From Vulcanimicrobiota bacterium (GTDB taxonomy: Bacteria > Vulcanimicrobiota > Vulcanimicrobiia > Vulcanimicrobiales > Vulcanimicrobiaceae), in NCBI GenBank assembly GCA_027306785.1, contig DAHUZB010000009.1, positions 186,001 through 250,000 on the forward strand: a stretch of DNA of 64,000 nt, written 5' to 3'. How positions within the stretch are numbered: position 1 is the first letter of the stretch; the number at the start of each line of letters is the position of its first letter. The notes below the pieces were generated by a model. The model worked only from the letters and a program-made list of their open reading frames with translations. It was not told where the DNA came from and made no database searches. The translations under genes and the position numbers were made by a program. Below are positions 43,569 to 51,899 of the stretch, one piece after another.

Positions 43569-45110
43569 GTGCGAGCGGGCCGGCTGTTTGTTAACTATCT
43601 CCTAACGTCTCTCATGTTGTGGAGTTCGTTCGGCGTTGCCGTTGCGAATGCCGCGACTCTGCTCGGCGTGCATATCTCAGCACAGGGGACTGCGACGCGC
43701 GTTGCCTTTTCGTTCGCAGATAAGATTCCGATCGGATGGAGCGTCGCCGGAGTTGGAACTCAGCAGCTTCTCGTGACCCTTCCCCAAACGCATGGTGCGA
43801 GTAATACCTCCTTCCCGGGTTCCGCGGCCGTCGTCGGGGTCACCCTCACGCGGCGTGACTCGAGCGTGGTGGCTTTGATTCAGCTAACCGCCCCTGACAG
43901 CGAGCAACACTTCACGCAGGGCAATACCCTCGTGATTGAGGTTCACGCGGCGTCGCCCGAAAGCCAACCCCGCCCCCAATCATCATCGGCGGCTGCGATT
44001 CAAAGCGGGGAATCTAACGAACAGACGGAGATTATCCCGCTGCGCTACGCTGGCGCGAGCGAAATTGCCGGTGTCCTGGCCAACGCTGGCGATAACATCC
44101 CGAGCAGCGACCAGGCGGTGCAGATGGGATCGGTCTTCTCTCTCCCAACGCAAAACGGGCCACTCAACCCGCAGCCCACGATGAACGATTCCTCTGAACC
44201 ATCGTCCGTGAGTATGCCCGGACGCAGAATCAATGAGCATATTGCGATCGACCGGCGACTCAATGCGATCATCTTAACGGGAACAGCGGACGAGCTCGCC
44301 AGAATGGCTGCTCTCGTCGCCCAGCTGGATCGAGCGGCTCCAAGTGTCATGCTTGAGTGCGAGGTCATCGAGTTGAGTGTGACCGGGCAGCGGGACGTCG
44401 GTCTCGATTTCACGCAAATCCAGGGCGGCCCCGTAGGTACGGCTTCGGCGTCTATCGGTTCATTGAGCGGTACCGGCAGTGGCGGGCCTCCGGTGTTCAC
44501 CGGCGACTTCATGGGAAAGATCTATGCCACGATTGCAAAAGGGAACGGCAAAGTTCTTGCCTTTCCGCGCGTTCTGGCACAAAGCGGAACCCCAGCGCAG
44601 ATCCTCACCGGCGATGCGATTCCGATCGTGTCCACGACGGTTTTCCCTGGGCCTCCGGTGACGACCCAAACGTCCATCAACTATATTACCGTCGGAGTCA
44701 ATTTGAAGATCGTTTCGCGCAGTTCGGGCGATGGCACCGTCGTGTCGCGGGTCTTTACGGAAGTCACGTCGGTGACCAATGAGGTGGCGACGCCGCAAGG
44801 CAACGTGCCAGAGATCAGTTTGCGGCAGGCGAGCACGACCGCGACCGTACGCAGCGGGTCTTCGTTCGTGATAGGAGGCCTCTTGGAGGATCAAGAACTC
44901 CACAACTTTAGCAGAATCCCGATTCTATCCAGTATTCCCTTGATCGGTAATCTGTTCAAGGACGAGCACGACGCTCAATCGGCATCCAACCTGTTCGTGA
45001 TCGTGACTCCTTACGTCATCGCTCCGAACGGAAGTAACGAGCCGCCGGCCAATCTTCCGAAACCGCTTGTGCCTGGGCTGTATCCGCGCGCCGGCGATGG
45101 AGAGCCATGA
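43569..45110 (+). CDS. Secretin (type II/III secretion or type IV pilus family)
   Basis: The start is GTG 43569 with TGGAGG upstream. The 513-residue protein has a signal peptide (VNYLLTSLMLWSSFGVAVANA), an AMIN-like N-terminal domain (about 30-135), and a short N-domain with IIPLRYAGASEIAGVLANAG and INEHIAIDRRLNAIILTGTADELARMAALVAQLD, the NolW/secretin fold. The C-terminal secretin domain follows: VMLECEVIELSVTGQRDVGLDF, then RVLAQSGTPAQILTGDAIPIV, GVNLKIVSRSSGDGTV and IPILSSIPLIGNLFKDEHDAQSASNLFVIVTPYVI. It should form an outer-membrane gate. No other type II, III or pilus gene is in the window. Confidence 0.92.
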   Translation: MRAGRLFVNYLLTSLMLWSSFGVAVANAATLLGVHISAQGTATRVAFSFADKIPIGWSVAGVGTQQLLVTLPQTHGASNTSFPGSAAVVGVTLTRRDSSVVALIQLTAPDSEQHFTQGNTLVIEVHAASPESQPRPQSSSAAAIQSGESNEQTEIIPLRYAGASEIAGVLANAGDNIPSSDQAVQMGSVFSLPTQNGPLNPQPTMNDSSEPSSVSMPGRRINEHIAIDRRLNAIILTGTADELARMAALVAQLDRAAPSVMLECEVIELSVTGQRDVGLDFTQIQGGPVGTASASIGSLSGTGSGGPPVFTGDFMGKIYATIAKGNGKVLAFPRVLAQSGTPAQILTGDAIPIVSTTVFPGPPVTTQTSINYITVGVNLKIVSRSSGDGTVVSRVFTEVTSVTNEVATPQGNVPEISLRQASTTATVRSGSSFVIGGLLEDQELHNFSRIPILSSIPLIGNLFKDEHDAQSASNLFVIVTPYVIAPNGSNEPPANLPKPLVPGLYPRAGDGEP

Positions 45111-45751
45111 CGGAGGCGAAGCCTTCGCTGCGTTCGGCAATTGCCATCCGCCTGGCCGCCCTTATCGTCTGCACGGTGGGGCAGATCGTTGCGGATGCTT
45201 CTGCGCTCGGCATTGGGTCCGCGTGCATCTTCGTGGTCTCGACTCTACTGTTCGCAATGATTGGGCTGAAGTGGTCCCAGTTTCGGCCGATGCTGAGCGC
45301 GGCCCCAATGGGAGCAAAGGAGTATTCCTGCCGACGAGCGGTAGGCGGGTCATTTTTTGGTGCGGCTGCAGCGCTACTGATCTTGGACAAACTCCCTCTA
45401 TGGGAGCACGTCTGCGTCCCATTCGTATTGGGGTCGCTCGGGTACTATCTCGCCGGAAAACTGAGCTGCATCGAATTGCGATGCTGCGAGTCCACGGCGC
45501 CCGATCGCGGATTGCGTCTTCCCGTATTGGAGGTGCTGCTTTGCGCCCTCATTCTCGCTGCTGGGATGTTCCTCACGGTCATCCAGGTTTCGCCCCTTCT
45601 CATCCTCACTTTTACGGCGAGCATGTTCGCATCGCTGCGCCTGCTCTCCCGTTTGAGGCGAGGACATGGAGTCGCGCACTCGTTCGCCACAATTGACGTC
45701 GGCGGGATCTTCGCAATCTCCATCGCGGCGTCGTTGTTGGCTGGCGCCTAG
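45107..45751 (+). CDS. Integral membrane protein, last gene of the secretin operon
   Basis: The ATG at 45107 overlaps the secretin stop by ATGA. The 214-residue protein has about six hydrophobic segments: IRLAALIVCTVGQIVADA, IGSACIFVVSTLLFAMIGL, GGSFFGAAAALLILDKL, VCVPFVLGSLGYYLAG, VLEVLLCALILAAGMFLTV and LLILTFTASMFASL, and ends with another hydrophobic stretch. No family is recognised. Coupling to the secretin gene suggests a role in assembly or in an inner-membrane part of the same system, which is inference. Confidence 0.7.
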   Translation: MTEAKPSLRSAIAIRLAALIVCTVGQIVADASALGIGSACIFVVSTLLFAMIGLKWSQFRPMLSAAPMGAKEYSCRRAVGGSFFGAAAALLILDKLPLWEHVCVPFVLGSLGYYLAGKLSCIELRCCESTAPDRGLRLPVLEVLLCALILAAGMFLTVIQVSPLLILTFTASMFASLRLLSRLRRGHGVAHSFATIDVGGIFAISIAASLLAGA

Positions 45752-45794
45752 ACTCCGGCTTTTTCTCGCTTAAAACAATTCACCGACAGCTGGC

Positions 45795-45880
45795 TGAAGT
45801 GACCCCGCCGGGGCTAGACACCGAATAAGCGAATTTATCGCAAGAAAGGTGCCCGATGCGAAAGTGGTCTCATGACGGGG
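45795..45880 (+). mobile_element. Possible IS terminus remnant
   Basis: The sequence opens with TGAAGTGACCCCGCCGGGG followed by CTAGACACC and an AT-rich leader with GCAAGAAAGGTGCCCG before ATGCGAAAG, which looks like the left end and orfA start of an IS3-type element. Only ~85 bp remain, directly before the second direct-repeat region. The comparison is from memory of IS-end patterns. Confidence 0.35.
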
Positions 45881-46207
45881 CCGAGACCACTCGAAAAATT
45901 TAATTCTATTGCTCCGAAAGGCTCATATAGATTCGATGGTCAGCTTAGCGAGTTGATGGTCGGGCGCTATTTGAAGTGCAAGGCTCTCGTACCCGAGAGC
46001 GCGATCGTCGCCGATCCGCAGAGCGGCGACACCGTGCTCTTCGTGCGGCAGAAGCAGAAGGACGGCAGCGAGAAGTTCGCCGAGCGCGTCGTTCACGTCG
46101 CGCACGAAGACGGCACGACCGCCGAGCTTCGCGACGGCGTCAGCGCAGGCGAAAAGATCGCCGCACAAGGCGCCTTCGAACTCCTTGCCCCCGCGGGCGG
46201 CGGGTAA
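45872..46207 (+). pseudogene. hlyD 3' fragment fused to unrelated upstream sequence
   Basis: Codons from 45986 encode LVPESAIVADPQSGDTVLFV and continue to the same stop as the adaptor at 40464. The first ~38 codons (MTGPRPLEKFNSIAPKGSY...) come from the insert. No lipoyl, hairpin or anchor part is present, so the product would not work as an adaptor. It marks the right-hand end of the insert. Confidence 0.85.
45986..46207 (+). repeat. Direct repeat, copy B (truncated hlyD 3' end)
   Basis: This is the 222-bp partner of copy A at 40243-40464. Three of the six substitutions are in the last 25 bases. After it comes the interspersed palindromic repeat and the permease gene, while copy A is followed by the IS3 remnant. 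Confidence 0.95.
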
Positions 46208-46287
46208 CACCCTTCGACGAGCTCAGGGTGACTCTACGAGCCTGTAGTCCTGAGCGAGCGAAGCGAGCCGATGGGTCAGGGTGACAC
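46208..46287. repeat. Interspersed palindromic (REP-like) repeat
   Basis: The unit begins CACCCTTCGACGAGCTCAGG followed by GTG, whose outer six bases pair (CACCCT/AGGGTG). It continues with a second arm CCTGAGCGAGCGAAGCGAG and ends with TCAGGGTGACAC. A related unit lies at 57347-57371. The element overlaps the 3' end of the permease gene and supplies that gene's stop codon on the leftward strand. Confidence 0.75.
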
Positions 46288-47685
46288 GTGGGGGGGCGTC
46301 GCGCGGGTGAGGGTGCGCAAGTGAGATTTGCGGTAGCCGTAGGTGGCGTAGATGGCGATGCCGATCACGAACCAGACGCCGAAGCGAATCCACGTCGGCA
46401 GCGAGAGTCCGGTGATGAGATAGATGCACGAGCCCGCGCCGAGAATCGAGAAGAGCCAGACGGCGGGCGCGCGGAACGGGCGCGGCGCGTCGGGTTCGAT
46501 GACGCGCAGCACGAGCACGCCCACGCAGACGATCGCGAACGCGGCGAGCGTACCGATGTTGACGAGCGTGAGCAGTTGATCGAGCGGCAGTGCGGCGGCG
46601 AGCAATGCGACGACCACGCCCGTGATCATCGTCATCGTCGCGGGCGTACGGAAGCGCGGATGCACGCGCGCCACGCTTTCCGGTAAGAGTCGATCGCGCG
46701 ACATCACGTAGAAGATGCGTACCTGACCGAGCAGCGAGGTGAGCATCACGGTCGTATTTCCGGCAAGACCGCCGAGCGCCACGATCCAGTAGGCGGTGGG
46801 ATTGTTGGTCGCCGCCCGGAGCGCATCGAGCATCGCCGCACCGTCGCTCAACTGCCCGAACGGCAGCGCGGCAACCGTGAAGAACGTGAGCGCGACGTAG
46901 AGCAGGGTGCCGATGATGAGCGCGAGCACGATCGCGAAGGGCACGTGCCGCACCGGATCGTGCGCTTCTTCCGATGCGACCGTCACCGTATCGAAGCCGA
47001 TGTACGCGAAGAAGACGAGCGCCGCGCCCGAGAGGATGCCGTGCCAGCCGAACGGCGCGATCGGATGCAGGTTGATCGGATGCACCGCGTGCATCGTCGC
47101 GCCGATGAAGACGAGCATCGTGACGATCTGAAAGACGACGAGCGTCGCGTTGACGCTCGCCGACTCGCGAATGCCGACCGCGATCAGCAGGGTGATCGCG
47201 AGCACCGCGAGCGATGCGATCACGTCGACCCGCCCGGAGAGAATCGCCCCGGTCTGCGCCCAGTGCGGCAGCACGATGCCGATGCGCGCGAGCAGATGCT
47301 GCGCGTAATCCGACCACGACGCGGCGGTCGGCGCGACCGAGATGCCGTATTCGAGCACCAAGTCCCAACCGATCACCCAGGCGACGATCTCGCCGAGCGT
47401 CGCGTAGGCGTAGGTGTAGGCGCTCCCCGCGACCGGCACCATCGAGGCGAACTCCGCATAGCAGAGCGCGACGCACAAACTGACGAGCCCCGAGAGGCCG
47501 AAGGCGATGATGACGCCGGGGCCCGCCGCGTGCGCGCCCGCGCCGATCGTGGGGAAGATGCCGCCGAGCATCGTGCCGAGACCGATCGCCGTGAGCGCGG
47601 GCCAGCCGAGCGCACGGCGCAGCTTCGGCCCGTCGTTCTCGGGCGTGCTCCACGCGAGCGGCTGACGGGCGAAGAGCCCTTTCAC
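46276..47685 (-). CDS. APC-family amino acid permease (cationic amino acid transporter-like)
   Basis: The 469-residue protein has about 12 membrane helices. The N-terminus LGWPALTAIGLGTMLGGIFPTIGAGAHAAGPGVIIAF is the substrate-binding first helix of APC carriers (GIG-type break). Later come CYAEFASMVPVAGSAYTYAYATLGEIVAW, FFAYIGFDTVTVASEEAHDP and RIFYVMSRDRLLPESVARVHPRFRTP. It resembles YfnA/CAT-type carriers for cationic or polar amino acids. It overlaps the aldehyde dehydrogenase gene by 4 nt in the same leftward operon. Its last codons (VSP-stop) fall within the palindromic repeat. Confidence 0.9.
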   Translation of the reverse strand: MKGLFARQPLAWSTPENDGPKLRRALGWPALTAIGLGTMLGGIFPTIGAGAHAAGPGVIIAFGLSGLVSLCVALCYAEFASMVPVAGSAYTYAYATLGEIVAWVIGWDLVLEYGISVAPTAASWSDYAQHLLARIGIVLPHWAQTGAILSGRVDVIASLAVLAITLLIAVGIRESASVNATLVVFQIVTMLVFIGATMHAVHPINLHPIAPFGWHGILSGAALVFFAYIGFDTVTVASEEAHDPVRHVPFAIVLALIIGTLLYVALTFFTVAALPFGQLSDGAAMLDALRAATNNPTAYWIVALGGLAGNTTVMLTSLLGQVRIFYVMSRDRLLPESVARVHPRFRTPATMTMITGVVVALLAAALPLDQLLTLVNIGTLAAFAIVCVGVLVLRVIEPDAPRPFRAPAVWLFSILGAGSCIYLITGLSLPTWIRFGVWFVIGIAIYATYGYRKSHLRTLTRATPPHVSP

Positions 47686-49061
47686 CGGTACTTCACCACG
47701 AGGGTCTTCAACTCGCTCATCTCGTCCATCGCGTAGCGCACACCCTCGCGGCCGAAGCCGCTCTCTTTAATCCCGCCGTAGGGAAAGTTATCGATGCGCA
47801 GCGTCGGATAGTCGTCGATCACCACGCCGCCCACGTCGAGGCCGTCGAAGGCGCGGCCGATTGCGCGCACGTCGTGCGTGAAGACGCCCGCCTGCAGGCC
47901 GTAGCGCGACGCATTCGTGCGCGCGATGCCGTCGTCGAGATCCTCGATCGGCGCGACGGTCGCGACGGGGCCGAAGACCTCTTCGCACTCCACCATCATC
48001 GCGGGCGTGGTCTCGGCGAGCAGCGTGGGGGCGATCACGTCGCGGTCGCGCGAGCCGCCGCAGAGCAGCTTCGCGCCGCCCGCGATCGCCTGCGCGATCC
48101 AGGCCTGCACGCGATCGGCCGCCGCGGTGTCGATCAACGGCCCGACGATCGTGTCGTCGTCGCTCGGATCACCCGCCTTCAGCTTGGCGGTCTCTTCGAG
48201 CAGGAGCGTGAGGAATGCGTCGTAGCGTTCGCGCGCGACGAAGATGCGCTGTACCTTGATGCAGACTTGCCCGCTCTGTGCGAAGGCGCCGAGCGCGCAG
48301 CGCTTCGCGGCCCAGGCGAGATCGGCGTCGCCGCAGACGATCGCGGCGGCATTGCCGCCGAGTTCGAGCGCGACGCGCTTCTTACCGGCCACGGATTTTA
48401 GATGCCACCCTACCTTGCTCGAGCCGGTAAAGGAGAGCATCGCGATGCGCTCGTCGGTCGCGAGCTGTTGCGCGATCTCGACCGGCGCGTGCAGCACGGT
48501 GAGCGCGTCGCTCGGCCAGCCCGCTTCACGCACGATCGTGCCGAGTTCGTGCGCGCAGAGCGGCGCTTGCGGCGGGGCCTTGAGCACGACCGGGTTGCCG
48601 ACCGCGATCGCGGGCGCGAGCTTGTGCGCGACGAGGTTGAGCGGAAAGTTGAACGGCGCGATCGCACCGATCACGCCGACCGGGCGGCGCGCGACGAGCG
48701 CGGTGTAGCCTTCGCCCGCGGCGGTGACGTCGAGCGGTACGAGCTCGCCCGCGCCGCGCGTCACTTCGTCGGCGGCGAGCGAGAAGGTGGAGATCGCGCG
48801 GTCGACCTCGGTGCGCGCGAAACGTCGCGGTTTGCCCGACTCGCGCACCATCAGTTCCGCGAGGCGCTCTCGTTCGCGCGCGAGCGCGGCGGCGATGCGG
48901 CGGAGGATCGCTTGCCGTTCGTGGCGCGGCAGCGCGGCGACGGCCGCCTTGCTCCGCACCGCGGCGGCGATCGCCGCCTCCATCGCGGCGGCGTCGGCGA
49001 CGGGTACGCGGCCGACCTCGCGGCCGTCCCAGGGGCTGGTTACGCTCAGGTACTCCGGCAT
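47682..49061 (-). CDS. NAD(P)-dependent aldehyde dehydrogenase
   Basis: The ATG at 49061 with AAAGAAG upstream is preferred to a longer frame start at 49142, which adds a basic leader. The 459-residue protein has the ALDH core: APFNFPLNLVAHKLAPAIAVGNPVVLKAPPQAP, FTGSSKVGWHLKSVAGKKRVALELGGNAA with the general-base Glu, FAQSGQVCIKVQRIF with the catalytic Cys, and EEVFGPVATV. It resembles lactaldehyde and other small-aldehyde dehydrogenases; the exact aldehyde is not clear. It is cotranscribed with a permease and faces a second permease operon across 118 nt. Confidence 0.93.
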   Translation of the reverse strand: MPEYLSVTSPWDGREVGRVPVADAAAMEAAIAAAVRSKAAVAALPRHERQAILRRIAAALARERERLAELMVRESGKPRRFARTEVDRAISTFSLAADEVTRGAGELVPLDVTAAGEGYTALVARRPVGVIGAIAPFNFPLNLVAHKLAPAIAVGNPVVLKAPPQAPLCAHELGTIVREAGWPSDALTVLHAPVEIAQQLATDERIAMLSFTGSSKVGWHLKSVAGKKRVALELGGNAAAIVCGDADLAWAAKRCALGAFAQSGQVCIKVQRIFVARERYDAFLTLLLEETAKLKAGDPSDDDTIVGPLIDTAAADRVQAWIAQAIAGGAKLLCGGSRDRDVIAPTLLAETTPAMMVECEEVFGPVATVAPIEDLDDGIARTNASRYGLQAGVFTHDVRAIGRAFDGLDVGGVVIDDYPTLRIDNFPYGGIKESGFGREGVRYAMDEMSELKTLVVKYR

Positions 49062-49179
49062 GGGCGCTTCTTTGGATCGAAGCGGCGCCGAGCCTTTGGC
49101 TCGCCGGACATAAATCCGCGAAAGTTTTGTGTGCTCGCACATGGCCGCGCGGCGCGAGCATCCGGTACGCTAGGAGCGC

Positions 49180-50574
49180 ATGCAAGAGAAGACCCAACTC
49201 CGGCGCGGCTCGCTCTCGTTCGTCGAGGTCTTGGCGGCCTCGGTGGCGCTCATCGGTTTGAGCATGACGCCGGTGCTGATCGCGCCCTATATGTTCGCCG
49301 CGGCGGGCAACGGCTCGTGGCTCGCCTATGTCTTCGGCGGGGTGATGCTGCTGCTTGTGGCGATGAACCTCAATCACTTCGCGCGGCGCGCGACCGGCGC
49401 GGGCTCGATGTTCCTGTACGCGGCCGATGAGTTGGGGCCGGCGATCGGCACGCTCGCGGGCTGGAGCCTGGTCTGGGCCTACGTATTCGTCGGCGCCTCG
49501 CAGTTCGGCGCGCAGTCACTCTTCGTGGGGCTCCTCGCGTCGGCGTTCGGCGGCGCGGTGCCCGCGCTTGTCGTGATGATCGGGCTCGCGGTCGTGTGCT
49601 GGCTGCTCGCGGTGCGCGACGTGGCGCTCTCGACGATCATCATGCTCGTGCTCGAGACGATCTCGGTCGCGATCATCTGTACGCTCGTCGGCATCGTGCT
49701 CTTCAAGCACGGCGCGCACGTCGATCTCGCGCAACTGCACCTGGAAGGCGTCGGACGCGCGAGCATCGGACTCGGCATCGCGACCGCCGTCTTCAGCTTT
49801 GTCGGCTTCGAGAGCGCGACCGCGTTCGGTGACGAGGCGCGCAATCCGCTCGTGAACATCCCGCGGGCGGTGATCTGGAGCGTGATCATCGCGGGCGCCT
49901 TCTTCGTGCTCGCGATGTATGCCGAGGTCCTGGGGCTGCACGGCGTGAAACCGCCGCTCGATCAGCAGAGCGCGCCGCTCTGGGCGCTCGCCGATACGTT
50001 TCAAGCGGGATACCTGAAGCTCCCGATCACGATCGGCGCGATCTTCAGCTCCTTCTCGGTTGCGCTCGCCTGCGTGAATACCTCGGCGCGCATCATGCTG
50101 CCGATGGCGCAGAGCGGATTGCTGCCGCGCGGGCTCGCCGCGATCCATCCGCGCTTTCGTACGCCGCACGTCGCACTCGCCGTGACCGTGGCGGTGATGT
50201 TCGCGATCGGGGTCGGAATGTACGCGATCCGCGTCGCGCCGATCGATATCTTCAATTATTGCGGTACGTTGAGCTCGCTGAGCTTCATCGCGGTCTATCT
50301 GTTGATCTCGATCGCCGCGCCGAAGTTCCTCAAACGTATCGGCGAACTGCGCGTGGTCGATACGGTGGTGGCGGTGCTCTCGTGCCTCTTCTTGGCGGGT
50401 GCGGCGATCACGCTCTTCTATCCGGTTCCGCCCGCACCGACGACCTGGTTTCCGTATCTCTTCATCGTCTATCTCGCGGCGGGCCTCGTGCTCTACCGCA
50501 TCTCGCTGCGCAACGCGCGCATCATCGCACCCGACGTCACCGCGGCCGATGCCGCAACGGAACACGCATCATGA
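49180..50574 (+). CDS. APC-family amino acid permease
   Basis: The 464-residue protein follows TAGGAGCGC and has ~12 membrane helices. The first is VLAASVALIGLSMTPVLIAPYMFAAAGNGSWLAYVFGG; others include GAGSMFLYAADELGPAIGTLAGWSLVWAYVFVGAS and FSFVGFESATAFGDEARNP, the APC helix-6 signature. It differs from the leftward permease by only moderate similarity and carries IHPRFRTPHVALAVT near helix 9. The start of the next gene overlaps its stop, linking it to a beta-alanine-type aminotransferase. Probable substrates are amino acids such as beta-alanine or GABA (inference). Confidence 0.9.
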   Translation: MQEKTQLRRGSLSFVEVLAASVALIGLSMTPVLIAPYMFAAAGNGSWLAYVFGGVMLLLVAMNLNHFARRATGAGSMFLYAADELGPAIGTLAGWSLVWAYVFVGASQFGAQSLFVGLLASAFGGAVPALVVMIGLAVVCWLLAVRDVALSTIIMLVLETISVAIICTLVGIVLFKHGAHVDLAQLHLEGVGRASIGLGIATAVFSFVGFESATAFGDEARNPLVNIPRAVIWSVIIAGAFFVLAMYAEVLGLHGVKPPLDQQSAPLWALADTFQAGYLKLPITIGAIFSSFSVALACVNTSARIMLPMAQSGLLPRGLAAIHPRFRTPHVALAVTVAVMFAIGVGMYAIRVAPIDIFNYCGTLSSLSFIAVYLLISIAAPKFLKRIGELRVVDTVVAVLSCLFLAGAAITLFYPVPPAPTTWFPYLFIVYLAAGLVLYRISLRNARIIAPDVTAADAATEHAS

Positions 50575-51899
50575 CCACGCAGACCCTCGATACCGCCGCA
50601 CTCCATCGCCGCTACGTGCTCACGCCGTGGTCGGCGCAGGCGAGCGTCGCGATGCCGACCATCGACCGCGCTGAAGGCTCGTATCTCTACGATACCGACG
50701 GCAAGCGCTATCTCGATCTCTCAGCCGGACTCGTGGCGGTGAATCTGGGGCACGCGCATCCGCACGTGGCGCGCGCGATCGCGGAGCAGGCATCGCGCCT
50801 GACCTACGCGTCGCCGCAGTTCTTCAACGCGACGCGCGCGCGCTTGGCCGAGCGGCTCTCCGCGCATGCGCCGTGGGAGGAAGGCTGCCGCGCCTTCTTT
50901 ACGACCGGCGGCGGCGAAGCGAACGAAGACGCGGTGAAGATGGCGCGCGCGATCACGGGGCGCTACAAAGTGCTTGCCGCCTATCGCTCGTTCCACGGCT
51001 CGGCGCCGGGCGCGGGTACGCTTACCGGAGAGAATCGCCGCTGGGCGAACGAGCCGGGGATGCCGGGCGTGCTGCACTTCTTCGCGCCGAATCCGTATCG
51101 CAGCCCGTTTCACACCGACGATCCCGCGACGGAGTGCGCCCGCGCGATCGAGCATCTGGAGCTCGTGCTCACCTATGAAAATCCGCAGGCGGTCGCGGCG
51201 ATTCTGATCGAGCCGGTGGTCGGAACCAACGGCGCGATCGTCTATCCCGACGGCTACCTTGCGGCGCTGCGCGAGCTCTGCAGTCGGCACGGAATCGTGC
51301 TGATCTTCGATGAGGTGATGTGCGGATTCGGGCGTACCGGCGCGTCGTTCGCCTCGGTGAAGTTCGGCGTCGCGCCCGACATGATCACCTTCGCCAAGGC
51401 GGTGACTTCGGCGTACGTGCCGCTCGGCGGCGTGCTCGTGCGCGAACCGCTCGCGCGCTACTTCGACGACCACGCGCTGCAGTGCGGACACACGTTCTCG
51501 GGCCATCCGCTCGCGATCGCCGCCGCCTCGGCCGCGCTCGACGCGTACGAGAGCGAGGGACTCTTCACGCGCGCGAACGAGATCGAAGGCTGGATTCGCG
51601 AGGATCTCGCGGAGGTCGCGCGCCGCAGCACGCTCGTCGGCGATGCACGCGGCGTGGGCGCGTTCTGGGCAGTGGAACTGGTGAAAGATCGCGTGACCAA
51701 GGAGCCGATCGCGGCGTGGCAGGGCGCGAGCGCAGGCCCGTTGCCGAAGCTGCTCGCCGATCTGCGCGCGCGCGGTGTCTACGCCTTCGGGCGCTACAAT
51801 ATCATCCTCGTCACGCCGCCGCTCACGATTACGCGTGAGGAATTGCGTGAAGGCTTGCGCGCGCTCGGCGACGCGCTGGAGGTGTTTGCATGCAGCTAG
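50571..51899 (+). CDS. Class III PLP aminotransferase (omega-amino acid/beta-alanine type)
   Basis: The start at 50571 overlaps the permease stop. The 442-residue enzyme has the fold-type I class III pattern: [41 protein letters not shown], the PLP-contacting Asp in [16 protein letters not shown], the Schiff-base Lys in [16 protein letters not shown], and [14 protein letters not shown]. It would transfer the terminal amino group of an omega-amino acid (beta-alanine, GABA) to pyruvate or 2-oxoglutarate, giving a semialdehyde for the dehydrogenase encoded next, which overlaps it by 10 nt. Confidence 0.93.
   Translation: MTTQTLDTAALHRRYVLTPWSAQASVAMPTIDRAEGSYLYDTDGKRYLDLSAGLVAVNLGHAHPHVARAIAEQASRLTYASPQFFNATRARLAERLSAHAPWEEGCRAFFTTGGGEANEDAVKMARAITGRYKVLAAYRSFHGSAPGAGTLTGENRRWANEPGMPGVLHFFAPNPYRSPFHTDDPATECARAIEHLELVLTYENPQAVAAILIEPVVGTNGAIVYPDGYLAALRELCSRHGIVLIFDEVMCGFGRTGASFASVKFGVAPDMITFAKAVTSAYVPLGGVLVREPLARYFDDHALQCGHTFSGHPLAIAAASAALDAYESEGLFTRANEIEGWIREDLAEVARRSTLVGDARGVGAFWAVELVKDRVTKEPIAAWQGASAGPLPKLLADLRARGVYAFGRYNIILVTPPLTITREELREGLRALGDALEVFACS

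Noticed and set aside
45872-46207. Independent small gene of 111 codons
   Set aside because: Two thirds are the duplicated 3' end of the hlyD-like gene in the same frame; the rest has no motif or ribosome-binding site.
40465-46207. CRISPR array, tRNA or attachment site at the island borders
   Set aside because: No spaced direct repeats, no tRNA-like fold and no integrase gene were found; the only border repeat is the 222-bp coding duplication.
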